DNA from: Kangiella marina | GTDB lineage: Bacteria; Pseudomonadota; Gammaproteobacteria; Enterobacterales; Kangiellaceae | Length of the DNA: 64,000 nt | Direction: 5' to 3' | Assembly (NCBI RefSeq): GCF_039541235.1 | Contig: NZ_BAABFV010000001.1 | Location: 496,001 to 560,000 of the forward strand | Part shown: positions 29,121-38,816 of the stretch, piece by piece | Layout: every line of letters starts with the position of its first letter | Position numbering within the stretch: position 1 is the stretch's first letter | Made by a program: the position numbers and the translations under genes | Notes under the pieces: model-generated | What the model was told of the DNA's origin: nothing | Databases searched by the model: none | Seen by the model: the letters and a program-made list of their open reading frames with translations, nothing else

Positions 29121-29149
29121 ATCATAATGTATAAATTAGCGTTCAACAA
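29121..29149 (-). promoter_or_regulatory. sigma70-type promoter of the two-component operon
   Basis: On the minus strand TTGTTG (29149-29144) and TATGAT (29126-29121) are separated by 17 bases, with the response regulator start about 38 bases downstream. The spacer contains TTTATACATT, shared with the palindrome before the S8 protease gene. Confidence 0.55.
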
Positions 29150-29187
29150 AATACAATCTTCACAAAAGTAGAATCATTCTGATCAAT

Positions 29188-29217
29188 AAAAAAGGCGACC
29201 ATTGGCCGCCTTTTTGT
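29188..29217 (-). terminator. intrinsic terminator after the second S8 protease gene
   Basis: GGCG and CGCC arms extended by A/T pairs give a hairpin, followed on the minus strand by TTTTTTATT. It is placed 26 bp beyond the protease stop. Confidence 0.82.
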
Positions 29218-29242
29218 TAAGTGAGTTGAGTCTGTGCTTGTA

Positions 29243-32200
29243 TTACTTCAGTAAGTAAGCACGAACCATGGTTTGATCAACGGTAGCACCGTTTTGACCC
29301 GACATAATCACTCGTAAGTGGACATACTGCCCTGCTTCAGCATCGTTAGGAATAGTCACAGACCAGTCATCGCCATTTTGTTCAGCGTCAACTGACTGCC
29401 ACTCAATGCGTGGCCAGTAAATGTTTTGCTGAGTACCATAACCATACTCAACATGAACCGATGATAATGGCACACTACCCAAACCATCGATTAGACCTTC
29501 GATAGACAAAGTTGTCGGTTGACCAGCAGCGACCGCGTTATCCAAGTCTAGCGGAGCATCAATGCTTGGCACGATTAAAGGCTGTGCACCCTGCATAGAG
29601 CTATCAGTCATAAACTCCCAAGTAGTAACATGCGATACACCAATACGCTGGTTTGCAAGACCACGGTCAGCCATTCGCGTAAAGCCTGAGTCGATAGTAA
29701 CCAAAGCTGGTGACTCAGGAAGCACAATCATGCCGTGGGCTTTCGGTGACACTCTCTGACCATTAACTTTAATGCTGCTCAAAATACGGTCACGTAAAGT
29801 ACCTGAGCCGACACTATCGTGTCCAGCAGCGTCACCAAAGTGTGGAATACTGACTTTGATATCGTTGTTAAAACGATTGACCAGAACCGAACCATTGGTC
29901 AGCTGGCTTGAGCCGAAAGGACCTTTGTACCAAGTCGTTTCTTCAGTATGGCCTTTGCTATAGACAAGTGGGCCTTCAAAAGTACCACCACCATTGGTGT
30001 GGATAGGCATCACTTTATTGGTCCAGCCGAATGTCTCTGGCGTGAAATACTCCACACGCTCAAGAGGCGCTCTCACCGTTTGAGACGTACCTGTTGAATA
30101 GAAGCCTGCAGCTCCAGGAACGTGCGCATAAACGTCTGCATAGATTGAACGCTCATCACCTTGTGAGAAGTATTGAGACGTTACTTTCGCTAAGTCGCTA
30201 TCGCTCACTTTAACGGTTCCAGATTGTATTTTTCCGCTTGAGTGATGCCCTAAAGAGTAAGCGTAAGGCGAGTTCTCTGGTGCAGTGCCAGACCAGTTAA
30301 TCTCGAGAGGACCTTGGGCAAGTTCTTGATGCAACATCTGACCCACATCTGACGATACGGTAAGCACCGGGAAGTCGTAATAAACAGCGTTAGGGTTGTG
30401 ACGTCCCACAGAGTTCGGGAAGTTCGCAATCAAACCTGATACACCAGCATTACGAGCGTAAACCATCTGCTGACCTAAAATCACATCGACATCAATCAAC
30501 GCAATCTTGCCTTCAACATCAACTTCGCTAAACGCTTGGTGGCTACCGTTACCGGCATAAACCACTTCGAGACTACCTTCGCCGTTAAACATGCGCGCAA
30601 GACTTGGTAAGAAGTAAGGAACCGAAGTACCGTTACTGGTAGTTAGCACTGGCGGCGGTGTTGTCGCTCGAGTGGTCGCATAAAAGTCAAAGTTCTCATC
30701 GTGACCGTGTGACCAACCGTACATTGATTCCACATACTGAGGCGCTAAATCAAAGATCGCAGCTTTCAGTCTATCGTTGGCACTCATGTCATAAGTAAAA
30801 CCACCGCTGAAACCTTGCATATCGATTGGCTGGTCAGTTTTAAACTCGATTTCACTCGCTTTACGCGCGTCTAAAACTATTTCCGTTGAACCATCAACCT
30901 TACGATCCAAGTCTGCTAAGAATGACACTGACTCAACCAACCCTTGGTTAGTTTCCTCGTCACGCGTCATGACGCTTGAAACAATGGTGTAATCGCCTGA
31001 TGGCACACTTATACGCAACTCACCACCACTAAGGCCAAAGCGATTAACACGCTGATCTTCGTGATTCAAAATGGTCACTGTCGATGGTGAATCCGCTGGA
31101 TTACCGAAGCGATCGAAGGCCGTAATGGTCAATAACGAGCGAGGCTCTTCTAGCCATACCGATACTGGCACAGTAACCTGATCACCTTTATTCGACGTAC
31201 CGATCAGACGACCAGTAATCGTACCGTAAGCACTGTTATTGACCGCTGCCGAGGTGTCGATAGTCACAGGCACATCCACCGAACCGCGCGCCGGAACCAC
31301 CACTTTATGCGTCGCTAACTTCATCAGTTTCGCTGGAACATTGGTCTGACCGTCATCACCAATCATCTTAAGCTTGAGATGAAGCGTAACGTCTTGTTCG
31401 CCAAGGTTGCTCAGAGTGACATATTTCTCAACCACATCGTAATTATGCGGGTAGTAGAAGTCACCTAAGCTTAGATTAGCATGACCAATGATATTCTGTT
31501 GAATCGCACGCGACACGTCCATAGGACCTGCGCCCTGCTCCATGATAGGAGCATCGGTATCGCTTACCGAAGAGGTCATAACAGCTTTTAATTCATCCGG
31601 TGATAACGTTGGGTTAGCCTGCAACACTAGCGCAGCCCCACCTGAAACATGCGGTGTCGCCATCGAAGTACCTGATAATAGTCGGTACTCGTTACCACTG
31701 ATCCCGCCTGCTGATGCTGAAACCACGTCAACACCTTGTGATACGATATCCGGTTTAGCCGTTTTACCATCAATCGAAGGGCCGCGGCTTGAGAATTCAG
31801 CCGTATTGCCATCACGATCAATCGCGCCGACTGTTAACGCTTTTGGAGAGCAGCCTGGCGTTGAAACCGTTTGACGAACGTAACTATTACCAGCAGCTAC
31901 CACAAATAATGCTTGGTCACTTAAAGCTTCGAGCATATCGACTGCCGGGCCCACACAATCAGAGCCACCGCTAGCACCCAGCGACATGCTGACAATATCT
32001 GCGCCATTTTCAACAGCCCAAGTCATGCCCTGTAAAATTCCGCTGGTAGAGCCTGAGCCATTATCGCCAAGAACCTTACCTACCAACAATTTCGCGCCGG
32101 GTGCAACACCGGTGTAAACGCCGTCAGAAGCAACACCAGTACCGGCAATAGAGCCTGCTACGTGAGTACCGTGACCATCGAAGTCGTGACCTTCAGAACC

Positions 32201-32956
32201 CCATACAAACGACTGAACGCCGACAACTTGACCGGTTAAATCTGGATGCTCGAAATCATACCCCGTATCCAGTACTGCTACCGTTACGCCAGTGCCATCA
32301 AATCCGGCTTGATACGCTGATAAAGCGCCAGTTAAAGGAACGGTAGCTGAAGGCAAACCCAAGTCCATAGACTCGTACACTTTGTCCAACCACACTGATT
32401 TAATACGACTGTCACTGGTTAATTCGTTATAAGAAGCGATGATCTCTTCTTTACCCACCGTCAAACTGGCGCTATCGATAACGTCAAAACGGTGCGTCAT
32501 GCGAGAACCTGAAACCTGAACAGGGGCAACGCCATCTTGATACTCAACAATAATCGACAAATCCTCAGAGCGCTCGTCGTCATAACCGCTTTGATACAAT
32601 CTTGTTAGGTTAAAGAGTTCTTTATCCAACTTTCCAGCATCAACCAAAGGTTGAGCCTCAGCAGGTATCACGTAAAGGTTTGACCCAACTTGCAAAGTGC
32701 TGGTAATGACTTCTGAGCCATCAGCTTTGGTTAAACGAGCACCCAACATCTCACCACGGCTATTCACGGTAGCATGCGCTACGTCACCCGTGATCAATGT
32801 AAAAGTCAGCGCTTTAGCACCAACGGTGGCGTCGACTTTATTGACCGGCTCACCATTTGGACCGCTATGGACGACTGCTTGCGAACTTGCCGAATAACTC
32901 ATCGATACAGCTAAGGTTACCGCGGTAACACTAGGCAAAAACGATTTGAATTTCAT
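29243..32956 (-). CDS. secreted S8 (subtilisin-like) protease with PA domain
   Basis: Large extracellular serine protease, 1237 residues. A signal peptide (about 1-27) and a long propeptide region (about 45-200) precede the catalytic domain. D230 lies in VAVLDTGYDFEHPD, H262 in HGTHVAG, S431 in GTSMATPHVSG and oxyanion N357 in AAGNS. Beta-rich domains follow, then a protease-associated (PA) domain near 810-910 (VEGKIALIDVDV...YARNAGVSGLIAN). The C-terminal beta region ends MVRAYLLK. The domain layout differs from the other S8 protease at 22374-25844, so they are not recent duplicates. It may belong to the regulon of the neighbouring two-component system (inference). Confidence 0.94.
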   Translation of the reverse strand: MKFKSFLPSVTAVTLAVSMSYSASSQAVVHSGPNGEPVNKVDATVGAKALTFTLITGDVAHATVNSRGEMLGARLTKADGSEVITSTLQVGSNLYVIPAEAQPLVDAGKLDKELFNLTRLYQSGYDDERSEDLSIIVEYQDGVAPVQVSGSRMTHRFDVIDSASLTVGKEEIIASYNELTSDSRIKSVWLDKVYESMDLGLPSATVPLTGALSAYQAGFDGTGVTVAVLDTGYDFEHPDLTGQVVGVQSFVWGSEGHDFDGHGTHVAGSIAGTGVASDGVYTGVAPGAKLLVGKVLGDNGSGSTSGILQGMTWAVENGADIVSMSLGASGGSDCVGPAVDMLEALSDQALFVVAAGNSYVRQTVSTPGCSPKALTVGAIDRDGNTAEFSSRGPSIDGKTAKPDIVSQGVDVVSASAGGISGNEYRLLSGTSMATPHVSGGAALVLQANPTLSPDELKAVMTSSVSDTDAPIMEQGAGPMDVSRAIQQNIIGHANLSLGDFYYPHNYDVVEKYVTLSNLGEQDVTLHLKLKMIGDDGQTNVPAKLMKLATHKVVVPARGSVDVPVTIDTSAAVNNSAYGTITGRLIGTSNKGDQVTVPVSVWLEEPRSLLTITAFDRFGNPADSPSTVTILNHEDQRVNRFGLSGGELRISVPSGDYTIVSSVMTRDEETNQGLVESVSFLADLDRKVDGSTEIVLDARKASEIEFKTDQPIDMQGFSGGFTYDMSANDRLKAAIFDLAPQYVESMYGWSHGHDENFDFYATTRATTPPPVLTTSNGTSVPYFLPSLARMFNGEGSLEVVYAGNGSHQAFSEVDVEGKIALIDVDVILGQQMVYARNAGVSGLIANFPNSVGRHNPNAVYYDFPVLTVSSDVGQMLHQELAQGPLEINWSGTAPENSPYAYSLGHHSSGKIQSGTVKVSDSDLAKVTSQYFSQGDERSIYADVYAHVPGAAGFYSTGTSQTVRAPLERVEYFTPETFGWTNKVMPIHTNGGGTFEGPLVYSKGHTEETTWYKGPFGSSQLTNGSVLVNRFNNDIKVSIPHFGDAAGHDSVGSGTLRDRILSSIKVNGQRVSPKAHGMIVLPESPALVTIDSGFTRMADRGLANQRIGVSHVTTWEFMTDSSMQGAQPLIVPSIDAPLDLDNAVAAGQPTTLSIEGLIDGLGSVPLSSVHVEYGYGTQQNIYWPRIEWQSVDAEQNGDDWSVTIPNDAEAGQYVHLRVIMSGQNGATVDQTMVRAYLLK

Positions 32957-33321
32957 AAACTATACCTACTCTCACTTGAAATCTGATTGGATGAGCCAAT
33001 ATCTTTAGCGTTAAAACCAGCGGCGATTCTGTTTCTTTTATTGTATGAACCTAGTGCTTGTCGATGACTAAAGGTGTGACACTCACCTCATGACTTATGG
33101 AAAAACTCTAAAACCTTCTGCTAATTTTTTTAATGAATCAGCATTAGCTTTTCTCATCTCAAGTAAAGTAGCACGGAGCAAGAATTTAAAACTATCGGGG
33201 AAACCCTGATATTTGGTCGCCAGAAGTGCTGGATGTGAAATCGGTGTAAAAATACTGGACAAACTGGAAGGGTTTAGCCTTTTAGCACTAAGCTAGGAGC
33301 TTACTGGTAAAATGCGATGGT
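32957..33321. other. intergenic region before the second S8 protease
   Basis: This 365-bp gap lies upstream of the protease and downstream of the diguanylate cyclase. A small inverted repeat (AGGTG at 33072-33076 with CACCT at 33084-33088, 7-base centre) could be an operator. No convincing gene, RNA or strong terminator was seen. Confidence 0.5.
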
Positions 33322-35160
33322 TTAGAAGTGAGTCTGATTCCGCCCTTTACGCTTTGCGGTATAAAGAGCTTCATCGGCAGCGCTCATTAAGCTATCAAGA
33401 CTTTGGTTGGCGTACCAGGATGCCATACCAATCGAAATCGTGACATTAATGGTATGCCCTTGGACTTTAACCGTTTTTGCTTCAACCGCGGCTCTTAATC
33501 GCTCGACCATTTGCAAAGCAGTTTGCTCATTCTCAGCTTCTACTATCACTGAAAACTCCTCCCCGCCCAATCGAGAGACTAAATCAACGTTGCGTACGTT
33601 TTCCAGCAACGTATCAGACACGGCTTTTAACACGAAATCGCCAACATTGTGGCCATAAGTATCGTTAACCTTTTTAAAGTGATCAACGTCAATAATGGCC
33701 AAATATAAAGACTTATCGATATTTTGGGCCGCCAGTTCAATATGTTGATTGGCAATTTCGATAAAGGCCCTGCGGTTCGTCAGTTGAGTCAAAATATCAA
33801 TTCGTGCATCCTGCTCCGCCTGTTGTTTAGCCAGCTTCAACTGTTTTGTCTTTTCATCGACCTGACGCTTTAACTCTTCTGCGGCTTTTTCAAGATGTCG
33901 ACGATAGCGACGCTCGACATCGACTTTTTCTTTTTGAAGATCGCGGAAGCGTAAGTACATGATGGTAGAAAGCAAGAAAATTTCGATAAAACCACCGTAA
34001 AAAATTAACCACTTTGCCACGGAAGAGTCGACGATATAACCTCTTAATCGAGCGGATGCCAGCACCATCCCCATGATGAAGACAATCCAGCTACTGGTAA
34101 ATAGTAGCGAATGCGGGACACCTTTTTTATGGGAATAGAGCCCGATTGGAATTAACGCAAAGTAACCGATTGCGGTGTAATCAATGATGATTCTTGAAAG
34201 ATAAGGATAACCGGCTAAGTTCAATATCAAGCCAACTAGGCAAATGCCGACGACTGCGGTCATCATCTTGTGAACTAAGGGCATGTGTTCTTTTGTTTTC
34301 AGGAAGTACTGAACAAAGACAATAGCCGCCATCTGGCACAAGCTTATCTGTAGCACAACCATCCGTAACTCATAACTCTCTGTGGCAATTAAATACGGCC
34401 ATAAACCACCGAATGCCGCGAAAAGAGATGCTGCGGAAAAGGCAAACACCGAGTAATAGAGGAATACCTTATCCTTACTGGAAAAATATATCAGCAAGGT
34501 CGCAATCCCCATGAAGATCTCCACACAGAGCAGAATGCTCATTAAGATCAGTTCTACGTGAGTCGATTTATAGAATGGCTTTTCGTGCCAGATCAGCATT
34601 TCGGTGAAAGAATGCATTGGAAAGTCGTCACCGGGAAACATTCTCAAGTAAACATCAACGGTATCTGACGCAGGAGCCTCTAAGGCAAAAGCCGGACGGT
34701 AAAACGACACCGGTCTTGTGGCGCTGGGGTTGCTGTAGGTGAAATTCTGATGGTTATATTCGAGCTCAGAGGACGACTTGTAATAGACGTCTAACGTTTT
34801 GATAGCGGGATCAATGTATTCCAAAATAAAGCGTTTGGCTTCGTCCTCAGAGTTCTTAAACTGGAGCTTCATCCAGATAACATGCTCAGTGAAGCCGCGG
34901 TTGTTGCGCTTTGATTCTGGCGCTTGCCAGCGATCGGACTGAAGCGCCTCCTCAAGAGTTACTTCACGACTACTATCGTAAAAATAGTAAAAGTCCGTTC
35001 CCGTTGACTGCCCCTGTTGAATAACTGCTAAGTCGATCGCTTGTGGAGGAGGAATATCATCTTTTGCATAGAGGCCGGGCGTGCTAAAGCCTAACACCAG
35101 CAGCCCTAATGCTAGTGTTATCAGTTTTTGACTATTTGCTATTATATTTTTTAAACCCAA
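33322..35160 (-). CDS. membrane diguanylate cyclase with 7TMR-DISM sensor
   Basis: Makes the second messenger c-di-GMP from two GTP. The 612-residue protein has a signal/anchor segment (about 11-31) and a periplasmic 7TMR-DISM extracellular domain (about 40-195). Seven membrane helices (about 203-402) and a coiled coil (408-452) lead to a GGDEF domain. The active site is GGEEF at 532-536, a functional variant. An inhibitory I-site RNVD lies at 523-526, exactly five residues before it, so product feedback is expected. No EAL domain is present. It lies 48 bp after the lipoxygenase gene on the same strand and may share its transcript. Confidence 0.94.
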   Translation of the reverse strand: MGLKNIIANSQKLITLALGLLVLGFSTPGLYAKDDIPPPQAIDLAVIQQGQSTGTDFYYFYDSSREVTLEEALQSDRWQAPESKRNNRGFTEHVIWMKLQFKNSEDEAKRFILEYIDPAIKTLDVYYKSSSELEYNHQNFTYSNPSATRPVSFYRPAFALEAPASDTVDVYLRMFPGDDFPMHSFTEMLIWHEKPFYKSTHVELILMSILLCVEIFMGIATLLIYFSSKDKVFLYYSVFAFSAASLFAAFGGLWPYLIATESYELRMVVLQISLCQMAAIVFVQYFLKTKEHMPLVHKMMTAVVGICLVGLILNLAGYPYLSRIIIDYTAIGYFALIPIGLYSHKKGVPHSLLFTSSWIVFIMGMVLASARLRGYIVDSSVAKWLIFYGGFIEIFLLSTIMYLRFRDLQKEKVDVERRYRRHLEKAAEELKRQVDEKTKQLKLAKQQAEQDARIDILTQLTNRRAFIEIANQHIELAAQNIDKSLYLAIIDVDHFKKVNDTYGHNVGDFVLKAVSDTLLENVRNVDLVSRLGGEEFSVIVEAENEQTALQMVERLRAAVEAKTVKVQGHTINVTISIGMASWYANQSLDSLMSAADEALYTAKRKGRNQTHF

Positions 35161-35208
35161 GCCAAATATGCCTAAAACATCCCCAATAATTGGCTATATT
35201 AGCCTGAT

Positions 35209-37407
35209 TTATATACTTATGCTATTCGGAATCAGCGATGGCAGCTGGCACAAGTAAGGAAACGGTCGCTGTTCATTACGCTTGTGCACTCGTATCTCAA
35301 TCTCCTTAAGTGCAAACTGGAACTCAGACACCACGCGTCTAACACGAGGATCTGCAAAATACGGTTGTCTAGGATTATCGCTGTAGTACCCCAATACATC
35401 GTACTGCACCTCTGTCAGCAAATAACCAAAAGAAGCCTGATATAAGGCCACGTCTAATGGTGGCAACCAGTCCAAAAATGACTCCTCAGTCAGCTCTTGC
35501 GCCTTAGTCGGAGCTGGCTGGTAAATCGAGCCTGTAACACTCGGTATGTACGACATTAATGGATACTGAGCATAATTCACGGCGGCATGCTGCGCACTCG
35601 CGGTATAGATAATCAATGCAACGACTTCGACTAAATACGCAAAGTCGTCAATCGCATAGGGCTTATCAGGCTCACCCGTTTCCACTAATCCGTCCATGCC
35701 TTTAATGGCGGCATACTTCGGGTTAACCATTTCGTTAATCCAGTTTTGCAACTCATAATCTTCTTTGACATGAATATTGCGTTCGTCATCAGTGCTGCCC
35801 TGATAATAAAGCTCCAAATAATCACGCACATATTGCTTAATCGCCGCCCACAGCTCTAGAGTATCTTCTCTAAAGGGGAAGCTTGGTAGACGCTTGTCTG
35901 ATACGCCACGCTGCTCAAACAACACCTCTGGATTTTGCTTGTCAAAGCGCCATTTTTCATGAGCCTTTACGATGAGTTCACCGCTGCTTTGGATACTCGT
36001 TGACAGTACCGAGGCTACAACACCGCCCGGCACGATTAAGCTATGGATCGCGCCATTGTTAATATCTAATGTGAATCGAAAGTGCGGCTTTAAAAGCACC
36101 ATCAAAGGGTGCGTTTGCGCCAGCTGACGATTCGCCGCCACCACCATCGGCTCAATCACCAAGTGACACGCCCCCAAGTGGGCAACGGTTTCATGCTGTA
36201 TCGCGCAGGTGTTTTGCACAATCAGTTTAGCAATCTGCCACTTAACACCATTCTCATCGTTAGCATTAGCGCAATCGTTCGGCGTAAAAATTGGCGTTTT
36301 ATTCTCATCAAATGACTGCCCGAGCTGTATTGCGATTGGCTGCAATGCTCCACCCGTCGGAAACCCTTTTGGAGGGTTTGGATTCCAGTAAAACACCGCA
36401 ATCGGTGCTGCTGGGTAACGTTTTAGATCATGCAGCTCACTTCCCTCTAGTCCTTCAAACTGCTCATAATCACAAACATAAAGTAAGCCGTCTTGAGTTG
36501 CCTGCTCGAGACTCAAGGAGCTATCTCCAGTTACTGACTGGAGTATTTTATCGCTAAGCGGCATCTTCGCCTGTAACTCAGTCAATGATACAGACTCTGT
36601 GGCTTGAGACGTATTAGTACTCACCGCCTTTAGGTTTGTGGTGTTAAACCCTCCTATTTGACAGTAACCAAAATACCAATCTTGTTGCGTAATATCATGC
36701 GTCGAGTCAATCTCAGGATCCTTGATCATCCAAGGCTTCTGCTCCAACTGTAAGTTTTCTGGAGCCCCAAGATCACTCAATAAGTTGGCATAATCTTTAA
36801 TACTTTTAGCTTTTAAATAGTCCCGGCCATTACCGGAATCCAGCATGTCATAAAGCGTATTTTTTAGGAAAGCCGTAAAACCTTCTGTCTCAAACTGTTT
36901 GAAAATTTTGCCGAAGCCTTCCACCATATGCAGCAAATCTTCGGGGAGTCTTGCGACAGCTTTAATCACACTCTCAAGCTCTTTGGGTACTTTCGATAAA
37001 GCATGCAGTAGCTCTTTAATATCCTCAACTTCCGTCACAATCTTTAATGGATTTGAACTTTTCTTATCCTGCTTTAACTTCTCGTAGGCGACTTCCACCG
37101 CCTTAACCGACGACAAAGCCGCTGACGGTAAGTCATCCTGTAACTCTTTCTTTAACAGCCCGATCACCACGTCTTTAAAGTTTTCAATAAGTGGTAGAAA
37201 CACCTGCAAAACCTTAGCTTCGTACGCAGGCGTGAAGGCTTCACCTTTTGGCAAGTCCGCTGAGATAGGGATCGGCTCCAAATAACTAAACATATAGTTA
37301 TAGGATGTTTTCGCAAGTGACGTATCGAAGGCACGCTGTTTCTGTTGTTCAGGCGAATCGTTTTGCGGCAGAACCGGTACCGGAGCTTTAGGTGTCGAGT
37401 TGAGCAT
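35209..37407 (-). CDS. bacterial lipoxygenase (non-heme iron dioxygenase)
   Basis: Oxygenates polyunsaturated fatty acids to hydroperoxides. Of 732 residues, the C-terminal two thirds carry the full lipoxygenase iron site. H405 and H410 lie in HETVAHLGACHLVIEP, H607 and N611 in AQHAAVNYAQYPL, and the C-terminal carboxylate ligand is I732 in the ending PNSISI, the same ending as plant enzymes. ANRQLAQTHPL and LLKPHFRFTLDIN are also diagnostic. There is no PLAT domain; instead an insertion of helices (about 60-215) resembles the lid region of Pseudomonas LoxA. Unlike LoxA no signal peptide is seen. Lipoxygenases are sparse in bacteria, which suggests transfer. It precedes a diguanylate cyclase by 48 bp. 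Confidence 0.93.
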   Translation of the reverse strand: MLNSTPKAPVPVLPQNDSPEQQKQRAFDTSLAKTSYNYMFSYLEPIPISADLPKGEAFTPAYEAKVLQVFLPLIENFKDVVIGLLKKELQDDLPSAALSSVKAVEVAYEKLKQDKKSSNPLKIVTEVEDIKELLHALSKVPKELESVIKAVARLPEDLLHMVEGFGKIFKQFETEGFTAFLKNTLYDMLDSGNGRDYLKAKSIKDYANLLSDLGAPENLQLEQKPWMIKDPEIDSTHDITQQDWYFGYCQIGGFNTTNLKAVSTNTSQATESVSLTELQAKMPLSDKILQSVTGDSSLSLEQATQDGLLYVCDYEQFEGLEGSELHDLKRYPAAPIAVFYWNPNPPKGFPTGGALQPIAIQLGQSFDENKTPIFTPNDCANANDENGVKWQIAKLIVQNTCAIQHETVAHLGACHLVIEPMVVAANRQLAQTHPLMVLLKPHFRFTLDINNGAIHSLIVPGGVVASVLSTSIQSSGELIVKAHEKWRFDKQNPEVLFEQRGVSDKRLPSFPFREDTLELWAAIKQYVRDYLELYYQGSTDDERNIHVKEDYELQNWINEMVNPKYAAIKGMDGLVETGEPDKPYAIDDFAYLVEVVALIIYTASAQHAAVNYAQYPLMSYIPSVTGSIYQPAPTKAQELTEESFLDWLPPLDVALYQASFGYLLTEVQYDVLGYYSDNPRQPYFADPRVRRVVSEFQFALKEIEIRVHKRNEQRPFPYLCQLPSLIPNSISI

Positions 37408-37604
37408 AATAAAGGCTTATAGAAATTATGGTTTTAGTATCTGATTGATTTTAATGAGGATAGTAGATTTTGCAATGCAATTTTGCATTCACAGCTATGA
37501 TTTTTAGATATTATTTAGATTTAGCAAATAAGCCAAAATCTAAAACTAGAAAAGTAACGCATGAAGTAAAGAGGATTTGATAAAGCGAGGGGATACACTT
37601 AAAC

Positions 37605-37634
37605 GAAAAAAAGCCTTGTTATCACAAGGCTTTT
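37605..37634 (-). terminator. intrinsic terminator of the pgsA-tRNA transcript
   Basis: An 11-bp stem (AAAAGCCTTGT with ACAAGGCTTTT) around a 4-base loop is followed by a T run on the minus strand. It lies 65 bp beyond the tRNA-Leu 3' end. Confidence 0.87.
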
Positions 37635-37698
37635 AGATTCTCTACAGACTATATTTAACAGACTATAACTAACAGGCTATCTATAAAGCAATAAAGAA

Positions 37699-37785
37699 TG
37701 GTGCCCAGGGCCGGAATCGAACCGGCACGGTGTCGCCACCGAGGGATTTTAAGTCCCTTGCGTCTACCAATTTCGCCACCTGGGC
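37699..37785 (-). tRNA. tRNA-Leu (anticodon UAA)
   Basis: The acceptor GCCCAGG pairs with CCTGGGC, discriminator A, with encoded CCA. The anticodon arm AGGGA-CTTAAAA-TCCCT gives UAA. A long variable arm (CGGTGGCGACACCG) marks a class II tRNA. It is third in the Gly-Cys-Leu cluster, as in E. coli glyW-cysT-leuZ. Confidence 0.97.
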
Positions 37786-37812
37786 AGATGACTGATATTC
37801 AGAGAAAGTTAA

Positions 37813-37886
37813 TGGAGGCTGAGGCCGGAGTCGAACCGACGTCCACGGATTTGCAATCCGCTGTATAGCCACTCTACCACTCAGCC
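37813..37886 (-). tRNA. tRNA-Cys (anticodon GCA)
   Basis: The acceptor GGCTGAG pairs with CTCAGCC, discriminator U (typical of tRNA-Cys), with encoded CCA. The anticodon loop TTGCAAA gives GCA. It is second in the cluster. Confidence 0.97.
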
Positions 37887-37947
37887 AAAACCGACTTCTC
37901 TGATATAAAAAACCTCGGACTAATTTAGCACCGAGGTTTTAAGAATT

Positions 37948-38023
37948 TGGAGCGGGAAACGAGATTCGAACTCGCGACCCCAACCTTGGCAAGGTTGTGC
38001 TCTACCAGCTGAGCTATTCCCGC
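37948..38023 (-). tRNA. tRNA-Gly (anticodon GCC)
   Basis: The acceptor GCGGGAA pairs with TTCCCGC, with encoded CCA. The anticodon loop TTGCCAA gives GCC. It is first in the cluster, about 150 bp downstream of pgsA. Confidence 0.97.
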
Positions 38024-38174
38024 GTCGTTTTGATGGCGTGCATTTTACTGTGAAATCTGATTGTGTCAACAACAAAACCCACTTTTTTTCGCACTTTTCT
38101 TACGATTGATTAAGGCTTAAACAAAACGTCGTTTTTTCGACCAAAATCAAGGTGCTATCCGTAAGAGAGCATTA

Positions 38175-38741
38175 TTATCCGTCATTCTTCTCGCTTGTCA
38201 AGTAAGGCCAAGCCGCCTTTAAGTAAACCAACATCGACCAAAGCGTTAGTAGCGCGGCAATCCACATGAAGACGTAGCCGAATGCTTTTGGAAGCCCAAA
38301 AATTGCTGGTGAAGCGATTAATAATAAGAAAATTGCTAAGAGTTGGCACATGGTCTTTATTTTGCCAATAACAGAGACACCAACCACAGCACGACTACCC
38401 AGCTCAGCCATCCACTCTCTCAGCGCAGACACCGTGATTTCCCGACCGATGATGATCATGCCGGGTATGGCTAACCATGGAGAGCCTTCACGAGCAATCA
38501 ATAGGATCAACGTAATAGCGACCATCAACTTATCAGCAACTGGGTCAAGAAAAGCACCAAAGGGAGACTCAATATCCAATTTACGGGCTAAAAAGCCATC
38601 CAACCAATCAGTCCAAGCCGCCGTACAGAAGATCGCCAATGTGATCCAACGTGCCGCCACGCCATCAATAAAGAAGAAAATCACGAACAGTGGTATTAAG
38701 AGTATTCTAAAAAAGGTGATGATGTTGGGTATGTTCCACAT
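38175..38741 (-). CDS. pgsA: CDP-diacylglycerol-glycerol-3-phosphate 3-phosphatidyltransferase
   Basis: First committed step to phosphatidylglycerol and cardiolipin, in the inner membrane. The 188-residue protein opens WNIPNIITFFRI and carries the full CDP-alcohol phosphotransferase motif from DWLDGFLAR through FGAFLDPVADK near 42-72. Four or so further hydrophobic helices follow. It lies 75 bp after uvrC, and the order uvrY-uvrC-pgsA-tRNAs matches E. coli. Confidence 0.96.
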   Translation of the reverse strand: MWNIPNIITFFRILLIPLFVIFFFIDGVAARWITLAIFCTAAWTDWLDGFLARKLDIESPFGAFLDPVADKLMVAITLILLIAREGSPWLAIPGMIIIGREITVSALREWMAELGSRAVVGVSVIGKIKTMCQLLAIFLLLIASPAIFGLPKAFGYVFMWIAALLTLWSMLVYLKAAWPYLTSEKNDG

Positions 38742-38816
38742 ACAGTTCCCAGTGTCTTAGTCTTAAGGCGCTTTTTAATGGAGGTTATTGTACCCTAAGA
38801 AATTATAAAAATGTTG

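Noticed and set aside
37681-37872. Minus-strand frame of 63 residues
   Set aside because: It covers the tRNA-Leu and tRNA-Cys genes and is a translation of tRNA sequence.
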